Assembly: GCA_016935715.1 (NCBI GenBank)
Contig: JAFGQJ010000355.1
Coordinates: 1-11,687, forward strand
Origin: Spirochaetales bacterium
GTDB taxonomy: Bacteria; Spirochaetota; Spirochaetia; SZUA-6; DRHE01
Length of the DNA stretch: 11,687 nt
Direction of reading: 5' to 3'
Position 1 is the first letter of the stretch, and each line of letters begins with the position of its first letter. The notes below the pieces were generated by a model. It worked only from the letters and a program-made list of their open reading frames with translations. It did no database searches and was not told the origin of the DNA. Made by a program: the position numbers and the translations under genes. Positions 1 through 7,844 of this stretch are shown here, piece by piece.

Positions 1-743
1 CGACCCGCGACAGAGACAACGACGGCAAGATCGACCAGTGGGGTTTTGCTCCGGGCTGGGGTGCCACTGATTGGGGCGAAATGAACTACCTGTGGTACCC
101 CTGGCTTTGGCAGGCAGGCGGAAGCCTGTTCTCCGAGGACGGTAGTGTGGTCGCTTTTGACGGTCCGGAAGGCATGAAAGCAGCCCAGTTTCTCTATGAC
201 CTCAGATTTACCCATAGGGTCATACCGGAGGAGGCCGTCTCCCATAAGAGCATGGAAATGTTCGTCAACTACTTCGCCACCGAGAAAGCCCTCTTTACAA
301 TCTATCAGTCCGTCGCCGCGGATAAAGTTCTGAAAAAGGAGTATCCCGACCTGAACTGGGGTTATGTCACTTCCCTGAAAGACAGGGATTATGGGACCTT
401 TGTGGCTGCTGATCAGCTTGTCCTGATGTCAAAGGCGGAAGATCCCGAGTTGGCTTTCGCGCTGATGCGGCATCTGACCAGCGGACCGTCGATGCAGCAT
501 TTCCACAAATACAATCCCTGGCCGCCCATCGGTAAAGATGAACCGTACAGCGGCTCAGAGGTGTTCAGGAAGATGTACAATCAGGACAGCAGCAAACTCC
601 GCGGCTTGAAACCGGTAATAAACAGCAATAAAGTCTACGATGTTCTGTTCAGGGAGCTGCAGACCATGATGCTGGGGGAGCGAGCTCCCCGGGAAGCCAT
701 ACAAAACGCCGCAAAGATGGGCAACAGCTACCTGGGCGACTGA
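1..743 (+). CDS. ABC transporter solute-binding protein, family 1 (sugar type), C-terminal part
   Basis: The gene is cut by the left window edge. The open frame runs from base 3 to a TGA at 741-743 and gives about 246 residues, roughly the C-terminal 55-60% of a usual 420-450-residue binding protein. The first visible residues (TRDRDNDGKIDQWGF) match the 'tkDkdGdGkiDqyGf' loop common in family 1 sugar-binding proteins. The aromatic stretch NYLWYPWLWQAGG and the later LMSKAEDPELAFALMRHLTS segment also fit that fold. No signal peptide or lipobox can be seen because the N-terminus is missing. By family knowledge it would capture an oligosaccharide or similar solute outside the membrane and deliver it to the two permeases downstream. 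Two permeases and a putative glycosidase follow on the same strand, which supports a glycan ligand. The exact ligand cannot be told from sequence. Confidence 0.88.
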   Translation, partial: TRDRDNDGKIDQWGFAPGWGATDWGEMNYLWYPWLWQAGGSLFSEDGSVVAFDGPEGMKAAQFLYDLRFTHRVIPEEAVSHKSMEMFVNYFATEKALFTIYQSVAADKVLKKEYPDLNWGYVTSLKDRDYGTFVAADQLVLMSKAEDPELAFALMRHLTSGPSMQHFHKYNPWPPIGKDEPYSGSEVFRKMYNQDSSKLRGLKPVINSNKVYDVLFRELQTMMLGERAPREAIQNAAKMGNSYLGD

Positions 744-779
744 CCAGACAGGTGATAAAGGTCCGGCACGGTCCTTTCA

Positions 780-824
780 AAGCGGAGGTGGAGCCGCCTT
801 CGCGGGCGCTCTCCACCCCCGCTT
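780..824 (+). terminator. Intercistronic stem-loop between binding protein and permease genes
   Basis: A long imperfect inverted repeat lies 36 bases after the binding-protein stop. AAGCGG (780-785) pairs with CCGCTT (819-824), GGTGGAG pairs with CTCCACC, and an inner CGCC/GGCG stem closes the loop. A run of only four T occurs several bases later (831-834), so it is a poor classical rho-independent terminator. In maltose-type operons such hairpins protect the binding-protein message and reduce expression of the permease genes. That role here is an inference. Confidence 0.55.
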
Positions 825-910
825 CAAGTGTTTTGCTGAAATGAATCAATCCTCAGAGTTACGCCGCTTCTGTGTTCCATGACGGTAAGCGCACGCAAGA
901 GAGCGATGAA

Positions 911-915
911 AAGGA
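911..915 (+). promoter_or_regulatory. Shine-Dalgarno site that selects the GTG start at 920
   Basis: AAGGA lies four bases before the GTG at 920-922, a short but usable spacing. The in-frame ATG 48 bases upstream (872) has no purine-rich site before it. The extra 16 residues it would add are hydrophilic and not typical of this permease family. Confidence 0.6.
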
Positions 916-919
916 ACAT

Positions 920-1780
920 GTGAAAAACAGAGATTTCTCCGGATATGCCTTCATCCTCCCTATTTGCGTGATCTCGATTATTTTTTTCCTGGCCCCGATT
1001 CTGTTGTCCCTGTATTTCAGCTTTCATGATTACAACGTAGTGAAACCTCCGGTATTCACGGGGATGAAGAACTACCTGAAGATCTTCGATGACCCGGTTT
1101 GTCTGATCTCCATCAAGAACATCTTTGTCTATACCTTGGGAGTCGTTCCTGCGCAGACCCTCTTTTCCCTGCTTCTGGCCGTCATCATCGCACCAATGGC
1201 GAAGAATCTGTGGACGGGTTTCCTGAAGGGGGCACTTTTTATCCCGGTTATTTCCTCCTACATTCTTGTAGGTATCATATGGAGGATAATCCTTAACTCC
1301 AACCTGGATCCGCTCAACCTGGTCGCCTCACTGACGGGAATGGGCCCGATCATGTGGCTGGGGCACTCGCAGCTGTCAATGGCGAGTGTGATTCTCGCAA
1401 CCATCTGGAAGAACGTCGGGTATTTCATGGTCCTGTACATCGCGGGAATCATGGAAATTCCACCCACGTACTATGAAGCAGCCAGGATTGACGGTGCAGA
1501 CTACAAGCAGACATTTATTCGCATCACCGTACCTCTGCTGCGCAGCAAGACCTACTTCGTTGTTGTTCTGGGAACGATTTGGTCCTTCCAGGTCTTCGAT
1601 CTGGTATATGCGCTGACAGGTGGAGGTCCGGGTTTTTCAACCATGACATTGGTGATGCATATCTACACCACCGCCTTCAAGGACTTTCACATGGGTTACG
1701 GAATGGCCCTGTCCTACGTGTTGCTGATAATCGTCATACTTGTTTCGTTGTTCCAGCTGAAGTACATGAAAAGCAGTTAA
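920..1780 (+). CDS. ABC sugar transporter permease, MalF/UgpA type
   Basis: Inner-membrane permease subunit of a carbohydrate ABC importer, 286 residues from the chosen GTG start. The N-terminus KNRDFSGYAFILP leads into the first membrane helix, as in typical MalF/UgpA/LacF-like subunits. About six hydrophobic helices are visible. The cytoplasmic EAA loop, where the ATPase docks, reads EAARIDGA at about residues 186-193, followed by the family-like ITVPLL. A further family-like segment is FDLVYALTGGGP. The length is normal for the short form, which lacks the long periplasmic insertion of E. coli MalF. It lies between the binding-protein gene and the second permease, 23 bases upstream of the latter, so the two probably form a heterodimeric channel. 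An alternative ATG at 872 would give 302 residues but lacks a ribosome-binding site. No ATPase gene is adjacent. Confidence 0.93.
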   Translation: MKNRDFSGYAFILPICVISIIFFLAPILLSLYFSFHDYNVVKPPVFTGMKNYLKIFDDPVCLISIKNIFVYTLGVVPAQTLFSLLLAVIIAPMAKNLWTGFLKGALFIPVISSYILVGIIWRIILNSNLDPLNLVASLTGMGPIMWLGHSQLSMASVILATIWKNVGYFMVLYIAGIMEIPPTYYEAARIDGADYKQTFIRITVPLLRSKTYFVVVLGTIWSFQVFDLVYALTGGGPGFSTMTLVMHIYTTAFKDFHMGYGMALSYVLLIIVILVSLFQLKYMKSS

Positions 1781-1803
1781 GAGCAGCTAGGAGAGATAGA
1801 AGA

Positions 1804-2604
1804 ATGAAATCGCTTTTCTTGCACCTCTTCCTCCTGGCCATCGCTTTGACCATGATTCTACCGTTTGCATACATGGTCTCCACCTCCCTGCTCATCCGCT
1901 ATTCGGAGTCTTCGATCGGATTCGAGTGGCAGGAGCTGACCTTCGAGAATTACCGGCTTATTTTGCGAAGCTACAATTTCCTCAGGTATTTTGGAAACAG
2001 CTCAGTCGTGGTGACCGTCACCTGCATCCTCAACGCTCTGGTAAGCAGCATGGCCGGTTACGGCTTCGCGAAAAAGAGCTTCCCCTTGAGGAATGTCATC
2101 TTTTTCATTCTGCTGATTACGCTGATGATCCCTTCCCAGGTCATCATGGTCCCCCTCTACCTCATGATGAGCAGGGCTCGGCTTCTGAATACGTATTTTG
2201 CACTGGTGATGCCTCTCATCACCCCCTTCGGCACTTTTCTGATGCGGCAATTCATTCAGGAGCTCCCCGACGAGCTGATTCAAGCGGCCGTTATCGATGG
2301 GGCAAGGGAAAGCGCAATTTTCGCCAGAATCGTCCTGCCTATGAGTCGATCCGCCCTCGTTGCTCTGACTATATTCACATTTATCACTGCCTGGAATTCA
2401 TTCCTGTGGCCGCTGATCGCAACCACTTCCGACAGCATGAGAACCATCATCCTGGGCCTTTCGGTACTGAAGGGGAACTACTCGACCAACTACGGTCTGG
2501 TGATGGCCGGTGCGGCATTGACCTTCCTGCCGCCGTTCATCGTATACCTGCTGTTGCAGAAACGATTCGTGGAAGGCGTTACTCTCTCCGGAATAAAGGG
2601 ATAG
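1804..2604 (+). CDS. ABC sugar transporter permease, MalG/UgpE type
   Basis: Second inner-membrane permease of the importer, 266 residues, starting at ATG 1804. AGGAG lies at 1789-1793, ten bases before the start. About six membrane segments are visible, beginning with a hydrophobic helix at residues 5-25. Family-typical stretches are IPSQVIMVPLYLMM (about 109-122) and TAWNSFLWPL (about 195-204). The EAA loop reads QAAVIDGA at about 160-167. Gln replaces the usual Glu, a tolerated variation that should not abolish ATPase docking. It is co-transcribed with the first permease upstream and with the DUF4091 gene seven bases downstream. An ATPase of the MsmX/UgpC kind, often shared among several importers, must come from another locus. 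That last point is inferred from its absence here. Confidence 0.94.
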   Translation: MKSLFLHLFLLAIALTMILPFAYMVSTSLLIRYSESSIGFEWQELTFENYRLILRSYNFLRYFGNSSVVVTVTCILNALVSSMAGYGFAKKSFPLRNVIFFILLITLMIPSQVIMVPLYLMMSRARLLNTYFALVMPLITPFGTFLMRQFIQELPDELIQAAVIDGARESAIFARIVLPMSRSALVALTIFTFITAWNSFLWPLIATTSDSMRTIILGLSVLKGNYSTNYGLVMAGAALTFLPPFIVYLLLQKRFVEGVTLSGIKG

Positions 2605-2611
2605 AAAGCCA

Positions 2612-4429
2612 GTGTTCAGTTTCAAATCGACCATAACCGGCCCCTCCTTCAGACACGAGGTCAACCACGTTCTTCCGGAAAATTTCTGGAATTCTCAGAG
2701 GATTGTTCAAGTCGTGGGAAGGGGACAGTTGTTCGCATTTCAGATCTTTCTGCAGGGAAGTGAAGACTTCGTCTGCGCTCTGGATGAGCACAACCACATA
2801 AGCTGGAAAGGCCTGGGCAAACGAATACGAATGGAGGTTACAGGCTCGACACACACCGCAAAGGCCTTGGAGATAGGAAAGCGCTTCATAGGTTACGTCA
2901 AGGGTGACACCGGTCGGTACATTGCCGATCCTTTGCTTCATGTATCATCCATGGAGGTAAACGGCAACCAGCCCCAGGGCATATGGATATGCGGAAAGAC
3001 TCCGCAACAGTCTTCCGCTGCGGAGACAGGTGATTTGGACATCTCCGTCAATTTCTGGCTGCAGGATCGATTCGCACCTGAGGAGAAAATAGGAAATATC
3101 CAAATACGGTTTGAGCTCAAGGATTTCGAGTTCAACTCCCTTCGAGCAGACAAGTTCTTTCTTGATCTCTGGCAGCATCCCTGCAACTGGGCTCGTACGT
3201 ACGAGATCCCCCTCTGGTCCGAGGAGCACTGGGAGCTCATCAACCATCAACTGGAGCTTCTCGGTGAAATGGGACAGAAGGCAATTACCTGCACGGTTTC
3301 CGATTATCCCTGGATAGGTCAGGAGTGTTACCTGGTAACCGACTACCCTTCCAATCTCTTTGAGTACAATATTGTACGCCCTAGAAAGTCGAAACAGGGA
3401 AACCTCAGCTGTGATTTCGAGATATTCGACCGCTGGGTGCAAACAGCCATGGACAGAGGGATTACCGAGGAAATCGAAATCTATGGGCTGATGGCTGTAT
3501 GGAAATACAATTTTTCTACGAAGAGCTTCGGCAACCCCTTCCGGGATCATGACGACGCCCTGAGAATTCGCTATTTTGACGAACTGGGGGGCCGGTACAG
3601 CTATCTCTCAGAGAAAAAAGAGCTGACAGAGTACATCAGGGAGTTGGTGCGGCACCTGAAGGCCAAGGGATGGTGGGACAAGACCCTCGTATGCGTGGAT
3701 GAGCCCCGAGAAGCGGACAGGTTGTCGGCGTGGATGGAATTCCTGCTGGAGATCGAACCCGGTTTTCGTTTCAAAATGATGATCTCGAAGCCGGAGCTTC
3801 TCACCATGTTCGACAAGAACGTGAGGCATTGGGCACTGGATTTACCTACGTTGATACGCGCTCAAAAGCTGATACCTGCGAAAAGAGCGGAAATGGGGCC
3901 GAAGGGGAAAATTTCCTGGTACGTCAGTTGTGTTCCGGAGAAGCCCAACAGCACGTTGAGCTCCCCTCTGCTGGAAAACAGAATCTTGCCCTGGCTGAAT
4001 TTCTATTTTGGTATGGACGGTTTTCTGCGCTGGGCGCTGGCGATATGGCCGAATGACCCATGGAACCGGCCGCGGTTCGTGTATCCCGGCTCACGTGAGT
4101 GGGAAGCCGGCGAGATGTTCCTCGTCTATCCTGGCAAGAGCGTCCGTCCAATCTCTTCCCTGCGTCTGGAGAACCTCCGTCTGGGAATACAGGAGCACCA
4201 GCTGTTGAGAGCAGTCAGTAACCTGGGGCGGAAGTGCGCTCTCCAGCTCGAGGAAAAGCTCAAATCGGTTCTTGGAGACAAAAGCGCGATGCGTGCTTCC
4301 GGGAATGAGGTTTCGATACCGTACTCATTAAAAGCGGAATCCTACGATGAAGTAGTTTCCTGGTCCCTGGCACGGATGGAGGAGCTCGAGGGCGGTAAAA
4401 GCGGGCGTAGTCGTGGCAGAGGCGTGTAG
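2612..4429 (+). CDS. DUF4091 / GH123-like putative glycoside hydrolase, cytoplasmic
   Basis: A 605-residue protein starting at GTG 2612, with a purine-rich AAGGGA about ten bases upstream and only seven bases after the permease stop. The C-terminal part carries the DUF4091 signature, with YPGKS...SSLRLENLRLGI at about residues 506-525. DUF4091 corresponds to the catalytic domain of GH123. In characterised GH123 beta-N-acetylgalactosaminidases an adjacent Asp-Glu pair performs substrate-assisted catalysis. Here the candidate pair is Asp363-Glu364 in VCVDEP. The N-terminal 170 residues look like a beta-rich accessory domain. No signal peptide or membrane helix is visible, so it probably acts in the cytoplasm on the solute brought in by the neighbouring importer. 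The basic, Gly/Arg-rich tail (about 594-605) is unusual and low in complexity. The family assignment is good. The substrate, GalNAc-containing or other, is not established. Confidence 0.8.
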   Translation: MFSFKSTITGPSFRHEVNHVLPENFWNSQRIVQVVGRGQLFAFQIFLQGSEDFVCALDEHNHISWKGLGKRIRMEVTGSTHTAKALEIGKRFIGYVKGDTGRYIADPLLHVSSMEVNGNQPQGIWICGKTPQQSSAAETGDLDISVNFWLQDRFAPEEKIGNIQIRFELKDFEFNSLRADKFFLDLWQHPCNWARTYEIPLWSEEHWELINHQLELLGEMGQKAITCTVSDYPWIGQECYLVTDYPSNLFEYNIVRPRKSKQGNLSCDFEIFDRWVQTAMDRGITEEIEIYGLMAVWKYNFSTKSFGNPFRDHDDALRIRYFDELGGRYSYLSEKKELTEYIRELVRHLKAKGWWDKTLVCVDEPREADRLSAWMEFLLEIEPGFRFKMMISKPELLTMFDKNVRHWALDLPTLIRAQKLIPAKRAEMGPKGKISWYVSCVPEKPNSTLSSPLLENRILPWLNFYFGMDGFLRWALAIWPNDPWNRPRFVYPGSREWEAGEMFLVYPGKSVRPISSLRLENLRLGIQEHQLLRAVSNLGRKCALQLEEKLKSVLGDKSAMRASGNEVSIPYSLKAESYDEVVSWSLARMEELEGGKSGRSRGRGV

Positions 4430-4473
4430 GATTCCCCCCGGGTGCTTCAGGTCCTCCGGATAGAGGATTGCCG

Positions 4474-4538
4474 GCGGGGCGGGATGCCGCGGGGCGGGAT
4501 GCCGCGGGGCGGGATGCCGCGGGGGGCGATGCCGCGGG
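4474..4538. repeat. Four 15-bp GC-rich tandem repeats at the convergent gene boundary
   Basis: Three exact copies of GCGGGGCGGGATGCC occupy 4474-4488, 4489-4503 and 4504-4518. A fourth copy with two changes lies at 4519-4533, followed by a partial GCGGG (4534-4538). The array ends exactly at the TAG stop of the minus-strand oxidoreductase gene. The plus strand fits the G-quadruplex pattern G3+ N1-7, for example G4-C-G3-(7 nt)-G4-C-G3 at 4476-4498. Each unit junction also contains the palindrome CCGCGG. It lies between two converging operons and could affect transcription termination or simply be a slippage-derived minisatellite. Confidence 0.85.
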
Positions 4539-5615
4539 CTACTCCACCTCGAGAGCCTGCCGCTGCGCGGTGATGGCGAGCTCGATCGCCTTGAAGAAAC
4601 CGGCCTGGGAGTAGGCCTTGTCCGTCCTGTCCAGGCAGTCCCGGATCAGCTCGCCGAAAAAGGGAAATCCCGCGCGCCCGGCGGCGCTGTGGTAGTGCTC
4701 GCCCTCCCGGTCCACCAGGAACAGGTGATCCCCCTCTTTGCTGCGTCCCACGTCGATGTATTTCCGAAGCTCGATATACCCCTCGGTTCCCAGGATGAAG
4801 GTGCGGCCGTCGCCCCAGGCGCCCAGTCCGTCGGGAGTAAACCAGTCCACCCGGAAGTACTGGGTTGCCCCGTTGTCTCCCACCAGGGTGGCATCGCCGA
4901 AGTCTTCGAAGCCGGGATACTGTTTGAAGCGGTAGTTGGCCGTCTTGCTCTGGAGTACCTTCGCATCCACGGCTCCGGTGAAGAAGAGGAACTGCTCGAT
5001 CTGATGGCAGCCGATATCGACCAGGATCCCCCCGTAGCGGGACCTGTCGAAGAACCAGTCGGGACGCTGATCCAGGCTGATGCGGTGCGGGCCCAGGCCG
5101 ATGACCTGCAGGACCCGGCCGATCCTTCCCTCCTGTATCATCCGGCCGGCCAGTGTGGCCGCTTCCACGTGGAGGCGCTCCGAGTAGTAGACCGCGTACT
5201 TCATTCCCGTGCGGGCTCTGGCTTCCCGCGCCGCGGCGAGCTGCTCCATGGTGATGAGAGGCGGCTTGTCGCTGAAGTAGTCCTTGCCCTGCTCCATGAC
5301 CCGGAGTCCCAGCGGACCCCGGGTGTCCGGAACGCCCGCGGAGGCGACCATCTTGATCCGCTGGTCCTCCAGGATCTCCCCTTCGCTTTCCGCTGCCGCG
5401 GCCGAGGGGAAGAGGTCGCGGAAGGCCTTCACCTTCAGGGGATCCGGGTCGTACACCCTGACGATGTCTGCGCCCGCTTCACTGAGACCGTTGCACATCC
5501 CGTAGATGTGCCCGTGGGCCAGTCCGATCACTCCGACGGGGAACTCTCCCCTGGCGCAAACGGGCTCGGCCTTGCCTTTCGGGGCATAGCTCATGCCATT
5601 GCTTTTTTTCTGCAC
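4539..5615 (-). CDS. Gfo/Idh/MocA family oxidoreductase, atypical glycine loop
   Basis: A 358-residue soluble protein, last gene of the minus-strand operon. It starts at GTG 5615, supported by a strong AAGGAGG seven bases upstream. The N-terminal Rossmann fold begins at about residue 26 with VGVIGLAHGHIYGM, where the usual G-x-G-x-x-G is altered. The nicotinamide-side 'EKP' motif appears as DKP (116-118). The C-terminal domain carries GGILVDIGCH (195-204), matching the family's GG...D.G.H catalytic segment with His204. Family members oxidise or reduce hydroxyl groups of sugars, inositols and sugar acids with NAD(P). The 25 residues before the Rossmann strand are extra and hydrophilic. It sits 19 bases after a second, clearly different Gfo/Idh/MocA gene, so the two may catalyse consecutive or opposite redox steps on the compound imported by the TRAP system. 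The substrate is unknown. Confidence 0.85.
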   Translation of the reverse strand: MQKKSNGMSYAPKGKAEPVCARGEFPVGVIGLAHGHIYGMCNGLSEAGADIVRVYDPDPLKVKAFRDLFPSAAAAESEGEILEDQRIKMVASAGVPDTRGPLGLRVMEQGKDYFSDKPPLITMEQLAAAREARARTGMKYAVYYSERLHVEAATLAGRMIQEGRIGRVLQVIGLGPHRISLDQRPDWFFDRSRYGGILVDIGCHQIEQFLFFTGAVDAKVLQSKTANYRFKQYPGFEDFGDATLVGDNGATQYFRVDWFTPDGLGAWGDGRTFILGTEGYIELRKYIDVGRSKEGDHLFLVDREGEHYHSAAGRAGFPFFGELIRDCLDRTDKAYSQAGFFKAIELAITAQRQALEVE

Positions 5616-5622
5616 GGCGGAT

Positions 5623-5629
5623 CCTCCTT
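5623..5629 (-). promoter_or_regulatory. Strong Shine-Dalgarno site fixing the GTG start at 5615
   Basis: On the minus strand this reads AAGGAGG, seven bases before the GTG start of the last oxidoreductase gene. It lies entirely in the 19-base gap after the stop of the preceding gene. It favours the GTG over the in-frame ATG seven codons further in. Confidence 0.8.
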
Positions 5630-5634
5630 GCCTG

Positions 5635-6795
5635 CTACCTGCCCATGTCCCGTCCCAGGGTGATATCCGAGGGTTTCGAGAAGTTGTCGATGCTCCTTGT
5701 TTTCTCGTGGAAGCGCGGCATCCCGGCGATCATGCTGTCCTTTGCGTACATCGGGTCCGCTGCCGAAAGGGGGAAGGACACGGTCTTGCCGGTCGCGGCC
5801 GATCGATAGATGCCGATGATGAGCTCGAGGGTTGTCCGCCCCGCCTTCCCGTCTATCGCGGCTTGCCCCCCTTGCTCGATGGCGGAGAGCAGATCGTCGA
5901 TCTGCCCGGCATGCCCCTCGTGCTTCAGGGGGGGCCGGGATTCGTAGAGCCGCTGCAGCCTCTGCTCCGTTTCGGGACATGGCTCCGGGAAACCGTTTTC
6001 CTTCTCCTCCGAGGCGTTCACCTGCCAGGGCATGCAGAGACGGGCCTTCTCCGTCTGAAAGATCATCTGCTGCTGCTCCCCGTGGTGAACCAGAGAGGCG
6101 GTGAGCTGGGCGATCGACCCGTCGCGGTATTTCAGAACGGAAGTCGAGAAATCCTCGGTTTCCGAATTGGCGTGGTTGAGATTGGCGAACACGGAGCTCA
6201 GCTCCTCGGGCATGCCGAGCATCCAGAGCAGGAGATCGACGTGGTGAACCGCATGGTTGATCGTGCAGCCGCCTCCCTCCTTCTCCCAGGTGCCCCGCCA
6301 CCACAGGTCGTAGTAGCTCTGTCCCCGCCACCAGAGGGAGTTCACCGTGGTGTGGAGAATCCTGCCGGCTGCTCCGCTGTCCAGCAGAGCCTTCAGCCTG
6401 CACATGGACGTCTTGAAACGGTTCTGGGACACGACCGACAGGAGCCTGTGTGCGCGCTCGGAGGCGGCGATCATGGCATCGCACTCCTGCAGTGAAGAAG
6501 CCATCGGTTTTTCCACCAGAACGTGTTTTCCCGCCTCCGCGGCCGCAATGGATACCTCCGCGTGAAGGGAGGGAGGAAGACAGATCGAAACCAGATCCAC
6601 GTCGGACCGTTTCAATGTTTCCTTGTAGTCCCCGAGGATTCCCGGGGATATGGAGAACTCCCCGGCCAGTTTCTCCCCCTTCTCGGGAAACAGGTCACAG
6701 AGCACGCGCACCTCGCAGCGCTGCGGGAAACTCCTGTAGGCTTCCACGTGCGACCTGGCGATCGCTCCGGTTCCGATCACGGCGACGCCGATCAT
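5635..6795 (-). CDS. Gfo/Idh/MocA family oxidoreductase
   Basis: A 386-residue soluble NAD(P)-dependent dehydrogenase-like protein starting at ATG 6795. GGAGAG lies six bases upstream, and the ATG overlaps the TGA of the preceding gene by four bases. The Rossmann fold starts VAVIGTGAIARSH, with the canonical GTGAIA loop at residues 8-13. The EKP motif, whose Lys contacts substrate or nicotinamide in the family, is at 95-97. The C-terminal segment GGGCTINHAVHHVDLL has Asn180 at the usual Asp position and keeps the expected His184 and Asp187. Repeated WWRG sequences (about 155-168) lie before it and may shape the substrate pocket. It is clearly not a recent duplicate of the neighbouring oxidoreductase, which differs in glycine loop and length. 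Likely roles are oxidation at a ring hydroxyl of a sugar, cyclitol or sugar acid. The exact substrate cannot be read. Confidence 0.9.
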   Translation of the reverse strand: MIGVAVIGTGAIARSHVEAYRSFPQRCEVRVLCDLFPEKGEKLAGEFSISPGILGDYKETLKRSDVDLVSICLPPSLHAEVSIAAAEAGKHVLVEKPMASSLQECDAMIAASERAHRLLSVVSQNRFKTSMCRLKALLDSGAAGRILHTTVNSLWWRGQSYYDLWWRGTWEKEGGGCTINHAVHHVDLLLWMLGMPEELSSVFANLNHANSETEDFSTSVLKYRDGSIAQLTASLVHHGEQQQMIFQTEKARLCMPWQVNASEEKENGFPEPCPETEQRLQRLYESRPPLKHEGHAGQIDDLLSAIEQGGQAAIDGKAGRTTLELIIGIYRSAATGKTVSFPLSAADPMYAKDSMIAGMPRFHEKTRSIDNFSKPSDITLGRDMGR

Positions 6796-7844
6796 CGACT
6801 GCTCTCCGCGGATCGTGAATCGAAGTCCGAGGCAGCGCGGATGATGGCCTCGAGATTGGCACCCTGGGTGCCCGGCGAAAGCCCCCCTCCCGCGGAGAGA
6901 AGGAAACGGGGGTGTCCGGAATTGTCCCGCAGGACCCGCCCGGCTTCCCGGTAATTCTCCTCCGCTGTGCCGTTCACCATGACATCCAGCGGCGAGATGT
7001 TCCCCATCAGGGAGAGCGATTCACCGGCCAGCCGCCTGGTTTCGGAAATCGAAACCTGGTGGGAAAAATTGAAGATATCGACGCCAAGGTCGGCGAGATG
7101 GCTGAAACAGACCGGATTCGGGGTGTCATTGTGGAGCAGCTTCACCGCGACGGGCAGGGAGAGGACTTCCTTCATGTACGGATGAACGAACTCCAGATAG
7201 TCCTCCTCCCCCATGAAACCCATGATGTCGTCGAGCACCATGATGCCCTCCACGTCGGGAAGCACCTCGGCCTGCGCTTCCAGCCACTCCCGGACGGTCC
7301 TCGCCGTCATCTCCAGCAGGCGGTGGCACTTCTCGGGCTCGATCTTCATGGCGGTCAGGAAATCGGTCACCCCCATCAGATGGGAGGCAAGGGCGATGGG
7401 ACCGCGGGCGGCCACGATCTTGATCTGCAATCCCTCCCCGCGCACCATCGGCAGGGCATTTCTGTACTGAGTGAGGATGATCGGCATCAGCCCGTCCCGG
7501 CGGGGATCAGGCGGGCGCAGCCGATCCACCTCATCGATGTCGTGAAACAGCGGGTATATGGAAGGAGGCCGGTCTGAGAACAGGCTGAAACGGCAGCCGT
7601 ACCCGGAAGGTTCTGCGGCCATCCCGATCTCCACCCAGAAGCCGGGGAGGAAAATCGCATCGGGGAATCGACGCATCACCTCGATGTTCGCCCTGAACCA
7701 GACCTCCGGAATCGAGAGGTAGTCGAGCGTCGATATCCCGAGATAACCGGGAATCCAGGGGGAATCGACGATGAACGCCGTATGCGTCGCCGTCGATTTC
7801 CCGACGGCAACGGATTTCACGATCTCCCAGTGTTCGTTCTTCAT
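6792..7844 (-). CDS. UroD-superfamily protein with incomplete zinc site
   Basis: A 350-residue protein starting at ATG 7844. AGGGAGG lies nine bases upstream, and the start overlaps the preceding stop by four bases. It belongs to the uroporphyrinogen decarboxylase / corrinoid-methyltransferase superfamily: GNISPLDVMVNGT (281-293) matches the family's 'GNidP...l..Gt' turn, and SAGGGLSPGT (317-326) matches the 'spGCGi.pgT' C-terminal loop. In methyltransferases of this fold (MtaA, MtbA, CmuA), zinc is held by His-x-Cys and a distant Cys. Here the first site is LLHNDT, with His238 kept and Asp240 in place of Cys, and the distant Cys is Gly320. It lacks the N-terminal porphyrin-binding region of true HemE. 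Function is therefore unknown. A metal-dependent or metal-free reaction on the imported compound is possible. Its neighbour is a second, divergent UroD-like gene, and the pair may act together. Confidence 0.82.
   Translation of the reverse strand: MKNEHWEIVKSVAVGKSTATHTAFIVDSPWIPGYLGISTLDYLSIPEVWFRANIEVMRRFPDAIFLPGFWVEIGMAAEPSGYGCRFSLFSDRPPSIYPLFHDIDEVDRLRPPDPRRDGLMPIILTQYRNALPMVRGEGLQIKIVAARGPIALASHLMGVTDFLTAMKIEPEKCHRLLEMTARTVREWLEAQAEVLPDVEGIMVLDDIMGFMGEEDYLEFVHPYMKEVLSLPVAVKLLHNDTPNPVCFSHLADLGVDIFNFSHQVSISETRRLAGESLSLMGNISPLDVMVNGTAEENYREAGRVLRDNSGHPRFLLSAGGGLSPGTQGANLEAIIRAASDFDSRSAESSR

Noticed and set aside
872..919. ATG at 872 as start of the first permease
   Set aside because: No ribosome-binding site precedes it and the added residues are hydrophilic. 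GTG 920 has AAGGA just upstream.
4452..4467. Terminator from the TCCTC/GAGGA stem after the DUF4091 gene
   Set aside because: The stem has only five base pairs and no T-tract follows, so it is too weak to call.
4474..4538. CRISPR-like array
   Set aside because: The units are contiguous 15-mers without spacers and no cas genes are present, so this is a simple tandem repeat.
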